From Bradyrhizobium campsiandrae (GTDB lineage: Bacteria; Pseudomonadota; Alphaproteobacteria; Rhizobiales; Xanthobacteraceae): 64,000 bases of DNA. Shown one piece after another: positions 26,121-35,181 of this stretch. The stretch spans positions 62,001-126,000 of the forward strand of contig NZ_JAANIH010000020.1 of NCBI RefSeq assembly GCF_014529705.1. The letters are read 5' to 3'. The translations under genes were made by a program, and so were the position numbers. Under the pieces are notes generated by a model. That model ran no database searches, was not told the origin of the DNA, and was given only the letters and a program-made list of their open reading frames with translations. The stretch's first letter is position 1. Each line of letters begins with the position of its first letter.

Positions 26121-26822
26121 GTGAGCGGTGGCAAAAGAATGCGCAAACCGGCGACGGCGAAGACGGCCAGGAAGGCCGGGAGCGCCAAAAGCGGCAAGAG
26201 CGCCAAGAGCGGAGCCGGCTGGAAGACGACCACGAAGCCAGCCGAGCCGGCCATGGACGTCGCGGTCGGCAGCCGCATCCGCGATCTGCGGCGGGTCCGG
26301 CAATTTTCGCTCGAAACGGTCGCCGCGCGCACCGACCTGTCGATCGGTTTCCTCAGCCAGATCGAGCGCGGTCTTTCATCGCCATCCTTGCGCGTGCTGG
26401 CGACACTCGCCGACGTGCTCGGCGTCGGGATCGCCGCCTTGTTCGGCGCAAGCCCGAGCGCCGACGGCGCTTCGGATCAAATCGTCACGCGCGGGCTGCA
26501 ACGGCCCGAGCTGAAACTCTGGCGCACCGGCGTCTCCAAGCAATTGCTGAGCCCGGCCAGCGCCGACAACAAGCTCAATCTATTCCTCGTGCACCTGGAG
26601 CCCGGCGGCTCCACCGGCGACGAGCTCTACACCCATGATGGCGAGGAAGCCGGCCTCGTGCTCGAAGGCGAGATGATGCTGACGGTGGACAGCCAGACCT
26701 GGTCGCTGAAGACAGGCGACAGTTTTCGCTTTGCCAGCCGAAGGCCGCACCGGTTCTCCAATCCGGCGCAGGATGCGAAGAGCATGGTACTGTGGGTGAA
26801 TTGCGTGACGGGGGCGCGGTAG
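26121..26822 (+). CDS. XRE-cupin transcriptional regulator
   Basis: A 233-residue regulator. After a Lys/Ala-rich N-terminal tail of about 40 residues comes an HTH_3 domain (SRIRDLRRVRQFSLETVAARTDLSIGFLSQIERGLSSPS), then a C-terminal cupin-2 sensor (EPGGSTGDELYTHDGEEAGLVLEGEMML, SFRFASRRPHRFSN). This layout is that of PuuR-like repressors, which respond to polyamine or amino-acid ligands. It is divergent from the ABC transporter/oxidase operon and likely controls it. The GTG at 26121 has GGAAG upstream; an ATG at 26139 is the alternative and would trim six residues. Confidence 0.88.
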   Translation: MSGGKRMRKPATAKTARKAGSAKSGKSAKSGAGWKTTTKPAEPAMDVAVGSRIRDLRRVRQFSLETVAARTDLSIGFLSQIERGLSSPSLRVLATLADVLGVGIAALFGASPSADGASDQIVTRGLQRPELKLWRTGVSKQLLSPASADNKLNLFLVHLEPGGSTGDELYTHDGEEAGLVLEGEMMLTVDSQTWSLKTGDSFRFASRRPHRFSNPAQDAKSMVLWVNCVTGAR

Positions 26823-26829
26823 CCGGCCA

Positions 26830-27276
26830 TCACGACGGCCGATAGACGTTCGGCCGAAGCACCTCCATGAAGCGCGAGGGGCTTCCGATCGGCTCGAACC
26901 CAAACTGGCTGTACAGGCCATGGGCATCGGACGTCAGCAGCAGGAAACGCCTGAGCCCCTGCAAATCCGGGTGTTCGACGACAAGACGCATCAACGCCTT
27001 GGACAGACCCTTGCCGCGATGCGCTTCGAGGATGAATACGTCCGCCAGCAAAGCAAAGGTCGATCTGTCGGTCACGACGCGGGCAAAACCGACTTCCGCG
27101 GCGCCAAGATACACACCAAAGCAAAGAGAGTTTTCGATCGCACGGTCCACGGTGGATCGTGGGATCCCCCGCGACCAATAGCTGTCCTCCGCCAGGAATT
27201 TGTGGATGACCGACACGTCGAGGCGATGCGGATCGGTTGAGATTTCGTAGTCGGGAAAAAGCCGCTCCGTTTGCAT
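26830..27276 (-). CDS. GNAT family N-acetyltransferase
   Basis: A 148-residue acetyltransferase. The acetyl-CoA-binding motif A is seen in LLADVFILEAHRGKGLSKALMRLVVEHP (R-G-K-G-L), with the preceding beta-bulge VGFARVVTD and a C-terminal HGLYSQFGFEPIG. The ATG at 27276 is preferred over more upstream starts because AGAAGGA lies 9 nt before it. It converges on the XRE-cupin gene with a gap of 7 bp. Small-molecule GNATs of this kind acetylate amines or amino acids, but the substrate here is unknown. Confidence 0.87.
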   Translation of the reverse strand: MQTERLFPDYEISTDPHRLDVSVIHKFLAEDSYWSRGIPRSTVDRAIENSLCFGVYLGAAEVGFARVVTDRSTFALLADVFILEAHRGKGLSKALMRLVVEHPDLQGLRRFLLLTSDAHGLYSQFGFEPIGSPSRFMEVLRPNVYRPS

Positions 27277-27315
27277 GCATCTGGTTCCTTCTTGCATCCG
27301 CGCGACGCTATCCTG

Positions 27316-27448
27316 ACCGTCATCCTGAGGTGCGAGTGGCGCGATGCAAAGCATCGCGCCGGGAGCCTCGAAGGATGCACGGCCCCGATAGAGCCGGGCC
27401 GTCGCCCTTCGAGGGCCGCTGAAGAAGCGGCCACCTCAGGGTGACGGT
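27316..27448. repeat. palindromic dispersed repeat (nested inverted repeats, RPE/REP-like)
   Basis: A nested inverted-repeat element between the GNAT and dadA genes. Outer arms ACCGTCATCCTGAGGTG (27316-27332) and CACCTCAGGGTGACGGT (about 27432-27448) pair with one mismatch. Inside are GGCGCGATGC-AAA-GCATCGCGCC (27338-27360, perfect) and CCTCGAAGG/CCTTCGAGG (27366-27374, 27406-27414) with CGGCCC/GGGCCG within. I recognise this type as a widespread noncoding repeat of Bradyrhizobium-like genomes. It can fold as a long RNA structure. Confidence 0.85.
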
Positions 27449-27476
27449 GATGGAGTTTGGGGCGCGGAGAATCCGC

Positions 27477-28742
27477 TCACCCGAACCGGTGCTGATACCG
27501 CTCCACCGTCAACGCACTGACATCCACGTCCGGCTTCTTGCCCGACAGCATGTCTGCGAGCACGCGTCCCGAGCCGCAGGACATGGTCCAGCCGAGCGTG
27601 CCGTGGCCGGTGTTGAGGTGGAGGTTGGAATATTGCGTCGGGCCGATCACCGGCGGGCCGTCCGGCGTCATCGGACGCAGGCCGCTCCAGAACGTCGCCT
27701 TGGAGAGATCGCCGCCGCGCGGGAACAGGTCAGTCAGGGAATGGTCGAGCGTGGCGCGGCGCGCATCGTACAGCCTGGTCGAAAAGCCGGAGATCTCGGC
27801 GGTGCCGCCGACGCGGATGCGATCGCCGAGGCGGGTGATGGCGACCTTGTAGCTCTCGTCCATCACGGTCGATTCCGGCGCACCGGAAGCGTCCTTGACC
27901 GGCACAGTGATCGAATAGCCCTTCACCGGATAGACCGGCAGCGAGATCCCGAGGGGCGCGACCATCCGTGACGAATGGCTGCCGAGCGCAAGCACGTAAC
28001 TGTCCGCCTGCAACAGGCCCGCGCTGGTCGCGACACCGCTGACGCGCGCTCCGTCGGTCACGATGCGGTCGATGCTCGTGTTGAACAGGAAGCGCACGCC
28101 GAGCGCCTGGGCATGCTTGGCCAGCGCCTGCGTGAACATGTGGCAGTCGCCGGTCTCGTCCTGTGGCAGGCGGAGACCACCGACGAACTTTTCCTTCACG
28201 GCCGCAAGCGCCGGCTCGACCGCGATGCAGCCTTCGCGGCTCAGCGTCTCAAAGGGCACACCGTACTGCTTGAGCACGGCGACGTCTTCGCCGGTACCGT
28301 CGAGCTGTGCCTGGTAGCGGAACAGCTGCAGCGTACCTTGCGAACGCTCGTCATATTGAATGCCGATGTCGCGGCGCAGATCGCGCAAGGCATCGCGGCT
28401 ATATTCCGCGATCGGGATCATCCGGCTCTTGTTGACCGCGTAGCGCGCGCTGGTGCAGTTGCGCAGCATCTTGAGCAGCCAGACCCACATGACGGGATCG
28501 AGCTTGGGCCGGATCACCAGCGGGCCATGCTTCATCAGCAGCCACTTGATGGCCTTGACCGGCACACCGGGGCCGGCCCAGGGCGAGGAATAGCCGGGCG
28601 ATACTTCGCCGGCATTGGCGAAGGAGGTCTCCAGTGCCGGCTCGGGCTGACGGTCGACGACCGTCACGTCGTGGCCGGCACGGGCGAGGTAGTAGGCAGA
28701 GGTGACACCGATGACACCGCTGCCGAGGATCAGAACTTTCAC
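27477..28742 (-). CDS. dadA: D-amino acid dehydrogenase
   Basis: A 421-residue FAD enzyme oxidising D-amino acids to keto acids and ammonia, delivering electrons to the quinone pool on the cytosolic face. The N-terminal dinucleotide motif is VLILGSGVIGVTSAYYLARAGHDVTVVDR. It is followed by the DadA-specific TSFANAGEVSPGYSSPWAGPG, and the C-terminal NTGHGTLGWTMSCGSG ends the flavin domain. Length matches E. coli DadA. It lies 70 bp downstream of the aminotransferase gene in the same orientation, so they may be co-transcribed. No alanine racemase gene (dadX) is nearby. Confidence 0.93.
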   Translation of the reverse strand: MKVLILGSGVIGVTSAYYLARAGHDVTVVDRQPEPALETSFANAGEVSPGYSSPWAGPGVPVKAIKWLLMKHGPLVIRPKLDPVMWVWLLKMLRNCTSARYAVNKSRMIPIAEYSRDALRDLRRDIGIQYDERSQGTLQLFRYQAQLDGTGEDVAVLKQYGVPFETLSREGCIAVEPALAAVKEKFVGGLRLPQDETGDCHMFTQALAKHAQALGVRFLFNTSIDRIVTDGARVSGVATSAGLLQADSYVLALGSHSSRMVAPLGISLPVYPVKGYSITVPVKDASGAPESTVMDESYKVAITRLGDRIRVGGTAEISGFSTRLYDARRATLDHSLTDLFPRGGDLSKATFWSGLRPMTPDGPPVIGPTQYSNLHLNTGHGTLGWTMSCGSGRVLADMLSGKKPDVDVSALTVERYQHRFG

Positions 28743-28812
28743 GCTTGGTCAAACTCCCGCGGCATCACGCTCGCCGCTGCAAGGAAACAACTCGCAACGG
28801 CGAGAGCAATTA

Positions 28813-30141
28813 TCAGGCCACCTTCTTGATGGCGTCGCCGAGGATCGAAACCATCTGGTCGATGTGGCTCTTCTCGACGATGAGAGGAGGCGACATCGCA
28901 AAGCTGTCGCCGCTCATGCGCAGGTAGAGGCCGGTGTTGAAACAGTCGACCATGACGTCGTACCCGCGCGCGCCGACGGCGCCGTCGCGCGGCGCAAGCT
29001 CGACAGCACCCATCAGGCCGCAATTTCTGATATCGACGACGTTCGGCAAGCCCTTGAGCTGATGCAGCGCATCGCGCCAGTATTCGGCCATCGTGGCACC
29101 GCGCGTCAGCAGGCCTTCGTCCTTGTAGATGTCGAGCGTCGCGATGCCGGCCGCGCAAGCGGTCGGATGCGCCGAATAGGTGTAGCCGTGGAACAGCTCC
29201 ATCATGTTCTCGGGGCCGACCATCATACCGTCATGCACCTTTCGGCTGGCGAACACCGCACCGCAAGGAATGGTGCCGTTGGTGATGCCCTTCGCCGTCG
29301 TCATCAGGTCCGGCGTGACGCCGAAGAAATCGGCGGCGAACGGTGTGCCGAGGCGGCCGAAGCCGGTGATGACCTCGTCGAAAATCAGCAGGATGCCGTG
29401 CTTGTCGCAGATCTGGCGCAGGCGCTGCAGGTAACCCTTCGGCGGCGGCAGCACCGCGGTCGAGCCCGGCACCGGCTCGACGATGACGGCGGCGATGGTC
29501 TCGGCACCGTGCAAGGCCACCAGGCGCTCGAGATCGTCGGCAAGCTCGGCGCCATGCTCGGGCTGGTCCTTGGCGAAGGCATTACGGGAGAGATCATGGG
29601 TGTGGCGGATGTGATCGACGCCCGGCAGCAGGGTCGTGAAGGCGCGACGGTTGGCGACCATGCCGCCCACCGAAGTGCCGCCGAAGCCGACGCCGTGATA
29701 GCCGCGCTCGCGGCCGATCAGGCGGGTGCGGCTCGCCTGGCCGGTGGCGCGGTGATAGGCGAGCGCGATCTTCAAGGCGGTGTCGACCGATTCAGAGCCG
29801 GAGTTGGTGAAGAAGACGCGGTCGAGGCCCTTCGGCGCGATCTCGGCAAGACGCTCGGCGAAGTCGAACGCCAGCGGATGACCCATCTGGAAGGACGGCG
29901 CGAAGTCCAGCGTCATCAGTTGCCGCTCGACCGCAGCGGCGATCTGCTTGCGGCCGTGGCCGGCGTTGACGCACCAGAGGCCGGCGGAGCCGTCGATCAC
30001 CTTGCGGCCGTCGACGGTGGTGTAGTGCATGCCCTCGGCCGAGGAGAACAGCCGGGGCGCCTTCTTGAACTGACGATTGGCCGTGAACGGCATCCAGAAC
30101 GAGTCGGTCTTGATAGTGTTCGGAATCTGATGAAGGGTCAC
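28813..30141 (-). CDS. class III omega-amino acid--pyruvate aminotransferase (beta-alanine--pyruvate type)
   Basis: A 442-residue PLP-dependent class III transaminase. The N-terminal DSFWMPFTANRQFKKAPR and SAEGMHYTTVDGRKVIDGSAGLWCVNAGHGR match the beta-alanine--pyruvate subgroup. FFTNSGSESVDTALK, GRERGYHGVGFGGTSVGG and IFDEVITGFGRLG follow, and the PLP lysine lies in MTTAKGITNG. Such enzymes move an omega-amino group from beta-alanine, GABA or a polyamine derivative to pyruvate. It is the first gene of a probable operon with dadA, and a second XRE-cupin regulator is divergent from it across 149 bp. Confidence 0.92.
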   Translation of the reverse strand: MTLHQIPNTIKTDSFWMPFTANRQFKKAPRLFSSAEGMHYTTVDGRKVIDGSAGLWCVNAGHGRKQIAAAVERQLMTLDFAPSFQMGHPLAFDFAERLAEIAPKGLDRVFFTNSGSESVDTALKIALAYHRATGQASRTRLIGRERGYHGVGFGGTSVGGMVANRRAFTTLLPGVDHIRHTHDLSRNAFAKDQPEHGAELADDLERLVALHGAETIAAVIVEPVPGSTAVLPPPKGYLQRLRQICDKHGILLIFDEVITGFGRLGTPFAADFFGVTPDLMTTAKGITNGTIPCGAVFASRKVHDGMMVGPENMMELFHGYTYSAHPTACAAGIATLDIYKDEGLLTRGATMAEYWRDALHQLKGLPNVVDIRNCGLMGAVELAPRDGAVGARGYDVMVDCFNTGLYLRMSGDSFAMSPPLIVEKSHIDQMVSILGDAIKKVA

Positions 30142-30290
30142 GGGCCACGCTCCTTTGCTGACCGCATAGCAGAGCCACGGCTTCGATAGCGCAACAAGTC
30201 CTTTTCTGATAAGCTACAAGCCATTGATTTCATTGGGCCTACCGGTCCATATTTGCGCGATCCGCAACACCTGCAACACGGGATTTGGGC

Positions 30291-30839
30291 ATGAGCGTCG
30301 ACATCGGTGGACGGCTGCGATTCATCCGGGCGCGCCAGAAGCTGTCGCAGCGCGAATTGGCCAAGCGCGCAGGCGTCACCAATTCGACGATCTCGCTAAT
30401 CGAATCCAACCAGATGAACCCGTCGGTCGGCGCGCTCAAGCGCATCCTCGACGGCATCCCGATGGGGCTCGCCGAGTTCTTCGCGCTGGAGCCGGAGTCG
30501 AGGCGCAAGATCTTCTACCGCGCCGAAGAGCTGACCGAGGTCGGCAAGAAGCCGATCTCGTACCGGCAGGTCGGCGACAATCTGTTCGGCCGCAGCCTGC
30601 AGATTCTGAAGGAACGCTACGAGCCCGGCAGCGACACCGGGCGCGTGCACCTCGTCCACGACGGCGAGGAAGGCGGCATCGTGATCGCAGGCAAGCTCGA
30701 GGTCACCGTCGAAGACGAACGCCGCATCCTCAATCCCGGCGACGCCTATTATTTCGAAAGCCGTCGTCCCCATCGCTTCCGCTGCGTCGGCGGCAAGCCG
30801 TGCGAGGTGATCTCGGCCTGCACGCCGCCGACGTTCTGA
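30291..30839 (+). CDS. XRE-cupin transcriptional regulator (second copy)
   Basis: A 182-residue PuuR-type regulator: an HTH_3 domain at residues about 5-60 (GGRLRFIRARQKLSQRELAKRAGVTNSTISLIESNQMNPS), a linker, and a cupin-2 domain (YEPGSDTGRVHLVHDGEEGGIVIAGKLEV, YYFESRRPHRFRCVG). The ATG at 30291 is preferred to the TTG at 30285. It is divergent from the aminotransferase/dadA operon and presumably regulates it in response to an amine or amino acid. It lacks the Lys-rich tail of the paralogue at 26121, so the two are separate regulators with one architecture. Confidence 0.9.
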   Translation: MSVDIGGRLRFIRARQKLSQRELAKRAGVTNSTISLIESNQMNPSVGALKRILDGIPMGLAEFFALEPESRRKIFYRAEELTEVGKKPISYRQVGDNLFGRSLQILKERYEPGSDTGRVHLVHDGEEGGIVIAGKLEVTVEDERRILNPGDAYYFESRRPHRFRCVGGKPCEVISACTPPTF

Positions 30840-30975
30840 AGGGCGATCGCGACCTCCGCAATCATACGGAACACCGGCATCTTACGGAGCTTGAGCCAGC
30901 TCAATTTCTGCGGGCCGGACCGCTATATATTGCGAGATGTAGCCGAGCAGCCTCGCGCAAAGGTGCTGAGGTTAT

Positions 30976-31004
30976 GGCCCCGGACTCCTAGGCACTCCGG
31001 GGCC
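30976..31004 (+). terminator. strong GGCCCCGGA/TCCGGGGCC hairpin
   Basis: A perfect 9-bp stem, GGCCCCGGA (30976-30984) and TCCGGGGCC (30996-31004), with an 11-nt loop. It lies 137 nt after the regulator stop and 20 nt before the ATG of the 50-residue ORF. There is no T-tract, so it may be a terminator of a different kind or a structured leader of the small ORF. Confidence 0.5.
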
Positions 31005-31024
31005 GCTTCGTAACGGAGCGCACG

Positions 31025-31177
31025 ATGAAGACCACCCTCGCCAATGCAGAAGCTGCGCTCGACGAAGTTCAGCGCGATACCAGAAAGCTCCATTCACGCG
31101 AGCTGCGGGCGGCCATCGAGAAATACATCGAAGAGCAGAGAGAGCAGATCAAGGCGCTCCGCCGGATGATGAACTGA
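31025..31177 (+). CDS. 50-residue helical hypothetical protein
   Basis: A short ORF that I do not recognise. It begins MKTTLANAEAALDEVQRD and runs as a highly charged helix through AAIEKYIEEQREQIKALRRMMN. The composition predicts a single amphipathic or coiled-coil helix with no signal peptide. GGAG at 31015-31018 lies 6 nt before the ATG, a good ribosome binding site. It precedes the LprI-type gene by 56 bp on the same strand. The evidence is the RBS, clean frame and protein-like composition. Confidence 0.6.
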   Translation: MKTTLANAEAALDEVQRDTRKLHSRELRAAIEKYIEEQREQIKALRRMMN

Positions 31178-31233
31178 TCCGACCACCAGGGCGGACGCGA
31201 CGTCGCGCGGCCTCCTGAACCGGAAGGACGCAA

Positions 31234-32796
31234 GTGGCGACCAAGGAGCAGAACCTGATCTGCTTCGACCAAGAGCCTCCCATGTCCAGGCCTGTCCGTC
31301 TCGCGCTACTTGCAGCCGCGTTGCTCGGTCCCACCACCGCCCACGCGATGGATGATGACATGCGCGCCAGCAGCCGAGCGCCGATGGCAATGACGCTCTG
31401 TGCGCAAAATTCCGACGGCAGCAAGATCGAAGGCACAAGCAAGTTCTGCAGGGCGAACGGTTACGACAAGCTGGTCGCGTCGGTCGACGCATCCTTTGCG
31501 GCCGCAGCCGCCAAGACCGCGGCCAATGTCCGGCCCCTCCTCAAGCGCGATCAGGCCTGGTTCAACGAGATGATCCGGGAGGCCGCCTACACCGCCGAGG
31601 AAGCCGACGAGGATGAACTCCGCCAGAACCTCGCCGACGCACTGCGCCGGCGCGCGGCTGTGCTTAACGACCTCGCACGCGGTTTCGGCCGCCCTGGCCT
31701 GACCGGCGCCTGGGCCAACGCGCTCGGCGGCGTCACCCTCACTGCCACCGCCCCTGGCACCTATCGCCTCGATGCCGAGTTGAATTCCGACTATGGCAGC
31801 GACAAGCATTGGCACTGCAAGCTCAACGCCCTCGTGAAGCCCGGCCCTGACGGATGGCTCGCCGGCGTCACGACACCGGCGCAACCAACCGACACAGCGG
31901 CGAAACCTGCCGATTCCGTCTCCATCAAACTACGGCGCCAGGGCGACACCTTGCGTGTCGTTCTGCTTGCAACCGAAGAGCAATGGTTTTCATCCAACGA
32001 TCCGGACTGCGATCGCCTCGGCCAGGTGACCGGAACCTATTTTGCCAGCGCGAAGCAGGATGGGACCGACAAGACCGACACCAGCTTCGTGACACCGACC
32101 TTCGATTGCACGCACCCGGAGACGGCGACCGACGAAGAGATTTGCGCCGATCCGGATCTGGCCGGGAATGACCAGCGCCTGAACCGCGCATGGAAAGCAT
32201 TGCTGCCGCGCCTGGACGAGGCAACGCGGCGCGCGTTGACGGACGACCAGCGTCACTGGGTGAGCAGCCAGACCCTGCAATATCCCGAGTTCCTGCATCC
32301 GGCGTGGGAGAAGCGGACCTCCGCGATGCATTACACAGTGTCCGGGCGCGATCATCTCAACAGCCTGCAGCGCGAACGCATCGCACTGCTCGAAGGTTTC
32401 GACGACAAGCGCGCCGGCCTTGACGGCACCTGGCTGGCCTACAATGCCATCATCAGGATCACCGTGGACAAGGACGGCGCCGTCGACGCCCAGGGCTGGA
32501 AATGGTCACAGGCCGACTGGAAGGGCGGCTGCGACTACGATATCAGTGGCAACATCAAGAGCGGCGCATTCCGTTCAAGCGAGCAGCGCAAGAATCCGGA
32601 CACGCTGGAGCGCGATCACGCCATGCTCATCGTCAACCGGCTCGACGATACCTTTGCCGGGAAACGCGAGGGCAACAGCGGCAATGACGGCGACGAGCCG
32701 AAATGCAAGCGCAACATCACGATCTCCTCGACCGCGCGGCTGTTTCCGGCAAAGCCGTCGGAGGACATCGACAATCCGTCGGGCGGGATACGCTAG
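31234..32796 (+). CDS. secreted protein with LprI-type (DUF1311) domain
   Basis: About 520 residues. A signal peptide starts at internal ATG 31282 (MSRPVRLALLAAALLGPTTAHAM). However, GTG 31234 has AAGGA 5 nt upstream, so either start is possible. A C-terminal-half segment CTHPETATDEEICADPDLAGNDQRL followed by LTDDQRHWVSSQ is the lysozyme-inhibitor LprI N-terminal motif, with its conserved Cys pair. The N-terminal half is alpha-helical, and the segment after the LprI motif is beta-rich with a Cys (DWKGGCDYDISG). Periplasmic location is expected. LprI homologues bind lysozyme, but the function of this long form is unknown. A 10-bp inverted repeat follows the gene. Confidence 0.8.
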   Translation: MATKEQNLICFDQEPPMSRPVRLALLAAALLGPTTAHAMDDDMRASSRAPMAMTLCAQNSDGSKIEGTSKFCRANGYDKLVASVDASFAAAAAKTAANVRPLLKRDQAWFNEMIREAAYTAEEADEDELRQNLADALRRRAAVLNDLARGFGRPGLTGAWANALGGVTLTATAPGTYRLDAELNSDYGSDKHWHCKLNALVKPGPDGWLAGVTTPAQPTDTAAKPADSVSIKLRRQGDTLRVVLLATEEQWFSSNDPDCDRLGQVTGTYFASAKQDGTDKTDTSFVTPTFDCTHPETATDEEICADPDLAGNDQRLNRAWKALLPRLDEATRRALTDDQRHWVSSQTLQYPEFLHPAWEKRTSAMHYTVSGRDHLNSLQRERIALLEGFDDKRAGLDGTWLAYNAIIRITVDKDGAVDAQGWKWSQADWKGGCDYDISGNIKSGAFRSSEQRKNPDTLERDHAMLIVNRLDDTFAGKREGNSGNDGDEPKCKRNITISSTARLFPAKPSEDIDNPSGGIR

Positions 32797-32862
32797 ATAA
32801 GGCATGCGAACGGGCGGGAGTGCGGACGAGCCGCCGGTCGAATTCGTCCTGCCCGACCGGGA

Positions 32863-32898
32863 GCGTGCTGCGCAGCCGGGAAGCTCCTCGCAGCACGC
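32863..32898. terminator. inverted repeat between convergent genes
   Basis: GCGTGCTGCG (32863-32872) and CGCAGCACGC (32889-32898) form a perfect 10-bp stem with a 16-nt loop. It lies between the LprI-type gene (+) and the molybdopterin subunit gene (-). It is a likely bidirectional terminator, although no T-run follows. Confidence 0.6.
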
Positions 32899-32919
32899 GC
32901 CAATCAGTTTGCCATAGCC

Positions 32920-35181
32920 TCAGCGCTGCGCCAGCAGCTCCTCGATGCGGATCGGGAAACGGCGCACCCGCACGCCGGTCGCATGCCAGACGGCGTTGGC
33001 GACTGCGCCGGCGCTGCCGGTGATGCCGATCTCGCCAACGCCCTTGATGCCGAGCGCATTCACATGCGGATCGTGCTCCTCGACCGTGATGACATCGAGC
33101 GGCGGCACGTCGGCATTCACAGGGATGTGGTACTCGCCTAGATTGGCGTTCATGATCCGGCCGCTGCGCCGGTCGGTGATCGCTTCCTCGTGCAGCGCGA
33201 ACGACATGCCCCAGATCATGCCGCCGAACAGCTGGCTCTTCACCAGATGCGGGTTGACGATGCGCCCCGCTGCGAAGGCGCCGACCATGCGGCTGACGCG
33301 GATCTGGCCGAGCTCGGGATCGACCTTCACCTCCGCGAACACCGCGCCATGGGCGTGCATCGCGTACTCTTCCATCGCCGCCGGGTTCGGCGCGCCGGTG
33401 CCGCGCGCCTCGACCTCGGCAACGCCCGCACGCGCGAGAATCTCGGTGTAGCTCTCGCTCCGGCTCTCGTCGTCACGCCGGATCAACTTGCCATCGCGTG
33501 CGATCACGCCCGCATTGCCGGCGCCGAACAGCGGCGAGCGCTCGTCATTGGTGGCGAGATCGGCGAGTTTTGCGATCACGGCAGCACCCGCGCTGTGGAT
33601 CGCTGCACCCGCGGTCGCCGTATGCGCCGATCCGCCGGCGATGCCGGCATCAGGCAGATCGGACGTGCCGGCCTTGAAGGTGACGCGGTCGATATCGAGG
33701 CCGACAGCATCGGCGGCGATCTGGGCCAGCGCCGTCCAGGCGCCCTGCCCCATGTCGTGCGCTCCGATCTCCATCGCGCCAGTGCCGTCACGGCGGATCG
33801 CCGCGCGGGCTTCGGCCTGGAACATCAGCGCGGGGAAGGTCGCGGTGCCGACGCCCCAACCGACCAACAGACCGTCATCGTCGCGCATCTGCCGCGGTTG
33901 CAGTGGGCGCTTTGCCCAGCCGAAACGCGCCGCGCCCTGATCGTAACAGGCACGCAACGCCTTCGAGGAAAACGGCTTGCCCGTGATCGGCTCGACCTCG
34001 GCATAGTTCTTCAGGCGGAAGGCGAGCGGATCCATGCCGCACGCCCAGGCCATCTCGTCGATCGCGCTCTCCAGCGCAATCGAGCCGGTCGCCTCGCCCG
34101 GCGCGCGCATGAACAGCGGCGTGCCGGTGTTGACCCGCACGGCGTCATGCGAGGTGCGGATCGCGGGCGCCACATAGAGCGTATGCGAGGCGTCGGCCGC
34201 AGGCTCGTAGAAGTCGTCGAACGTGCTCGACACGGTCCGCGCATGATGGTCGAGCGCGGTCAGGCGTCCCTCGGCGTCGGTACCGATGCGCAAACGCTGG
34301 CGCGTCGGCGCCCGGTGGCCGACCGGGCCATACATCTGCTCGCGGCGCAGCACGAGCTTCACAGGCTTGCCGACCAGCTTTGCGGCCATGATGCCGAGGA
34401 CCGGTGGACCAGCCATGAGCCCCTTCGAGCCAAAACCGCCGCCGAGGAACGGGCTGCGGATATGGATTTTGTCTGGCGCTATCCCGAACAGCTCGGCGAC
34501 GCGCGCCAGCGACAGCATCAGGCCCTGGGTCGGCATGTCGATCTGCAACCGGTCGCCGTCCCATGCCGCCACGATGGCGTGCGGCTCCATGGCGTTGTGA
34601 TATTGCGGCGGCGTCTCGTAGGTCACCTCGATCTTCTTGTCAGCCGAGGCAAGGCCGGCCTCGACATCACCGTGGGTATTTTCGGCGGGATTGCCGACAC
34701 CAACGACCGGCGGCACAAAGCTTTCGCCGGCATCGAGGCCGACAAGGGCGGGCAACACTTCGTAACGTGGGGCCAGCAGCAATGCGCCTTCCGTCGCCGC
34801 CTCTAGTGTCTCGGCGATCACGACGGCGATCGGCTGATTGGCGTAGCGGACCTCGTTGCTCTGCAGCACCTCCATTCGAAATACGAACGGATTGGTCTTG
34901 ATTTCGGGGTCGATCGCGAGTTGCGGCTTGTGATCCGGCGTCATGACGTCGACGACGCCGGGATGACGCTTGGCGGCAGCAACATCGAGCGATGTCACGC
35001 GGCCGTGGGCAATGCTAGAGACCGCCATCACCGCGAACAGCATGCCAGGCGGATGATTGTCGGCGGCGTAAGTCGCCTGGCCCTTGACCTTGAGCACGCC
35101 GTCGCGGCGGGTGAGCGGCTGGCCGATACTCGAGCCGTGACGAAGATGGGCGGGAGCGCTGGTGAGATTGAGTTCAGGCAT
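32920..35181 (-). CDS. xanthine dehydrogenase-family molybdopterin-binding subunit (PaoC-like aldehyde oxidoreductase)
   Basis: A 753-residue catalytic subunit binding molybdenum cofactor. N-terminal GVLKVKGQATYAADNHPPGMLFA and the large Mo-binding region are typical. PFLGGGFGSKG, GAHDMGQGAWTALAQ and the C-terminal GIKGVGEIGITG carry the cofactor contacts and catalytic Glu. ATG 35181 (AGGAG upstream) is chosen over 35256 because the longer N-terminus is non-family sequence. It overlaps the FAD subunit gene by 8 bp. Together with the next two genes it forms a three-subunit aldehyde or N-heterocycle hydroxylase, with electron flow Mo to FeS to FAD. No maturation chaperone (PaoD/XdhC) gene is adjacent. 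Confidence 0.93.
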   Translation of the reverse strand: MPELNLTSAPAHLRHGSSIGQPLTRRDGVLKVKGQATYAADNHPPGMLFAVMAVSSIAHGRVTSLDVAAAKRHPGVVDVMTPDHKPQLAIDPEIKTNPFVFRMEVLQSNEVRYANQPIAVVIAETLEAATEGALLLAPRYEVLPALVGLDAGESFVPPVVGVGNPAENTHGDVEAGLASADKKIEVTYETPPQYHNAMEPHAIVAAWDGDRLQIDMPTQGLMLSLARVAELFGIAPDKIHIRSPFLGGGFGSKGLMAGPPVLGIMAAKLVGKPVKLVLRREQMYGPVGHRAPTRQRLRIGTDAEGRLTALDHHARTVSSTFDDFYEPAADASHTLYVAPAIRTSHDAVRVNTGTPLFMRAPGEATGSIALESAIDEMAWACGMDPLAFRLKNYAEVEPITGKPFSSKALRACYDQGAARFGWAKRPLQPRQMRDDDGLLVGWGVGTATFPALMFQAEARAAIRRDGTGAMEIGAHDMGQGAWTALAQIAADAVGLDIDRVTFKAGTSDLPDAGIAGGSAHTATAGAAIHSAGAAVIAKLADLATNDERSPLFGAGNAGVIARDGKLIRRDDESRSESYTEILARAGVAEVEARGTGAPNPAAMEEYAMHAHGAVFAEVKVDPELGQIRVSRMVGAFAAGRIVNPHLVKSQLFGGMIWGMSFALHEEAITDRRSGRIMNANLGEYHIPVNADVPPLDVITVEEHDPHVNALGIKGVGEIGITGSAGAVANAVWHATGVRVRRFPIRIEELLAQR

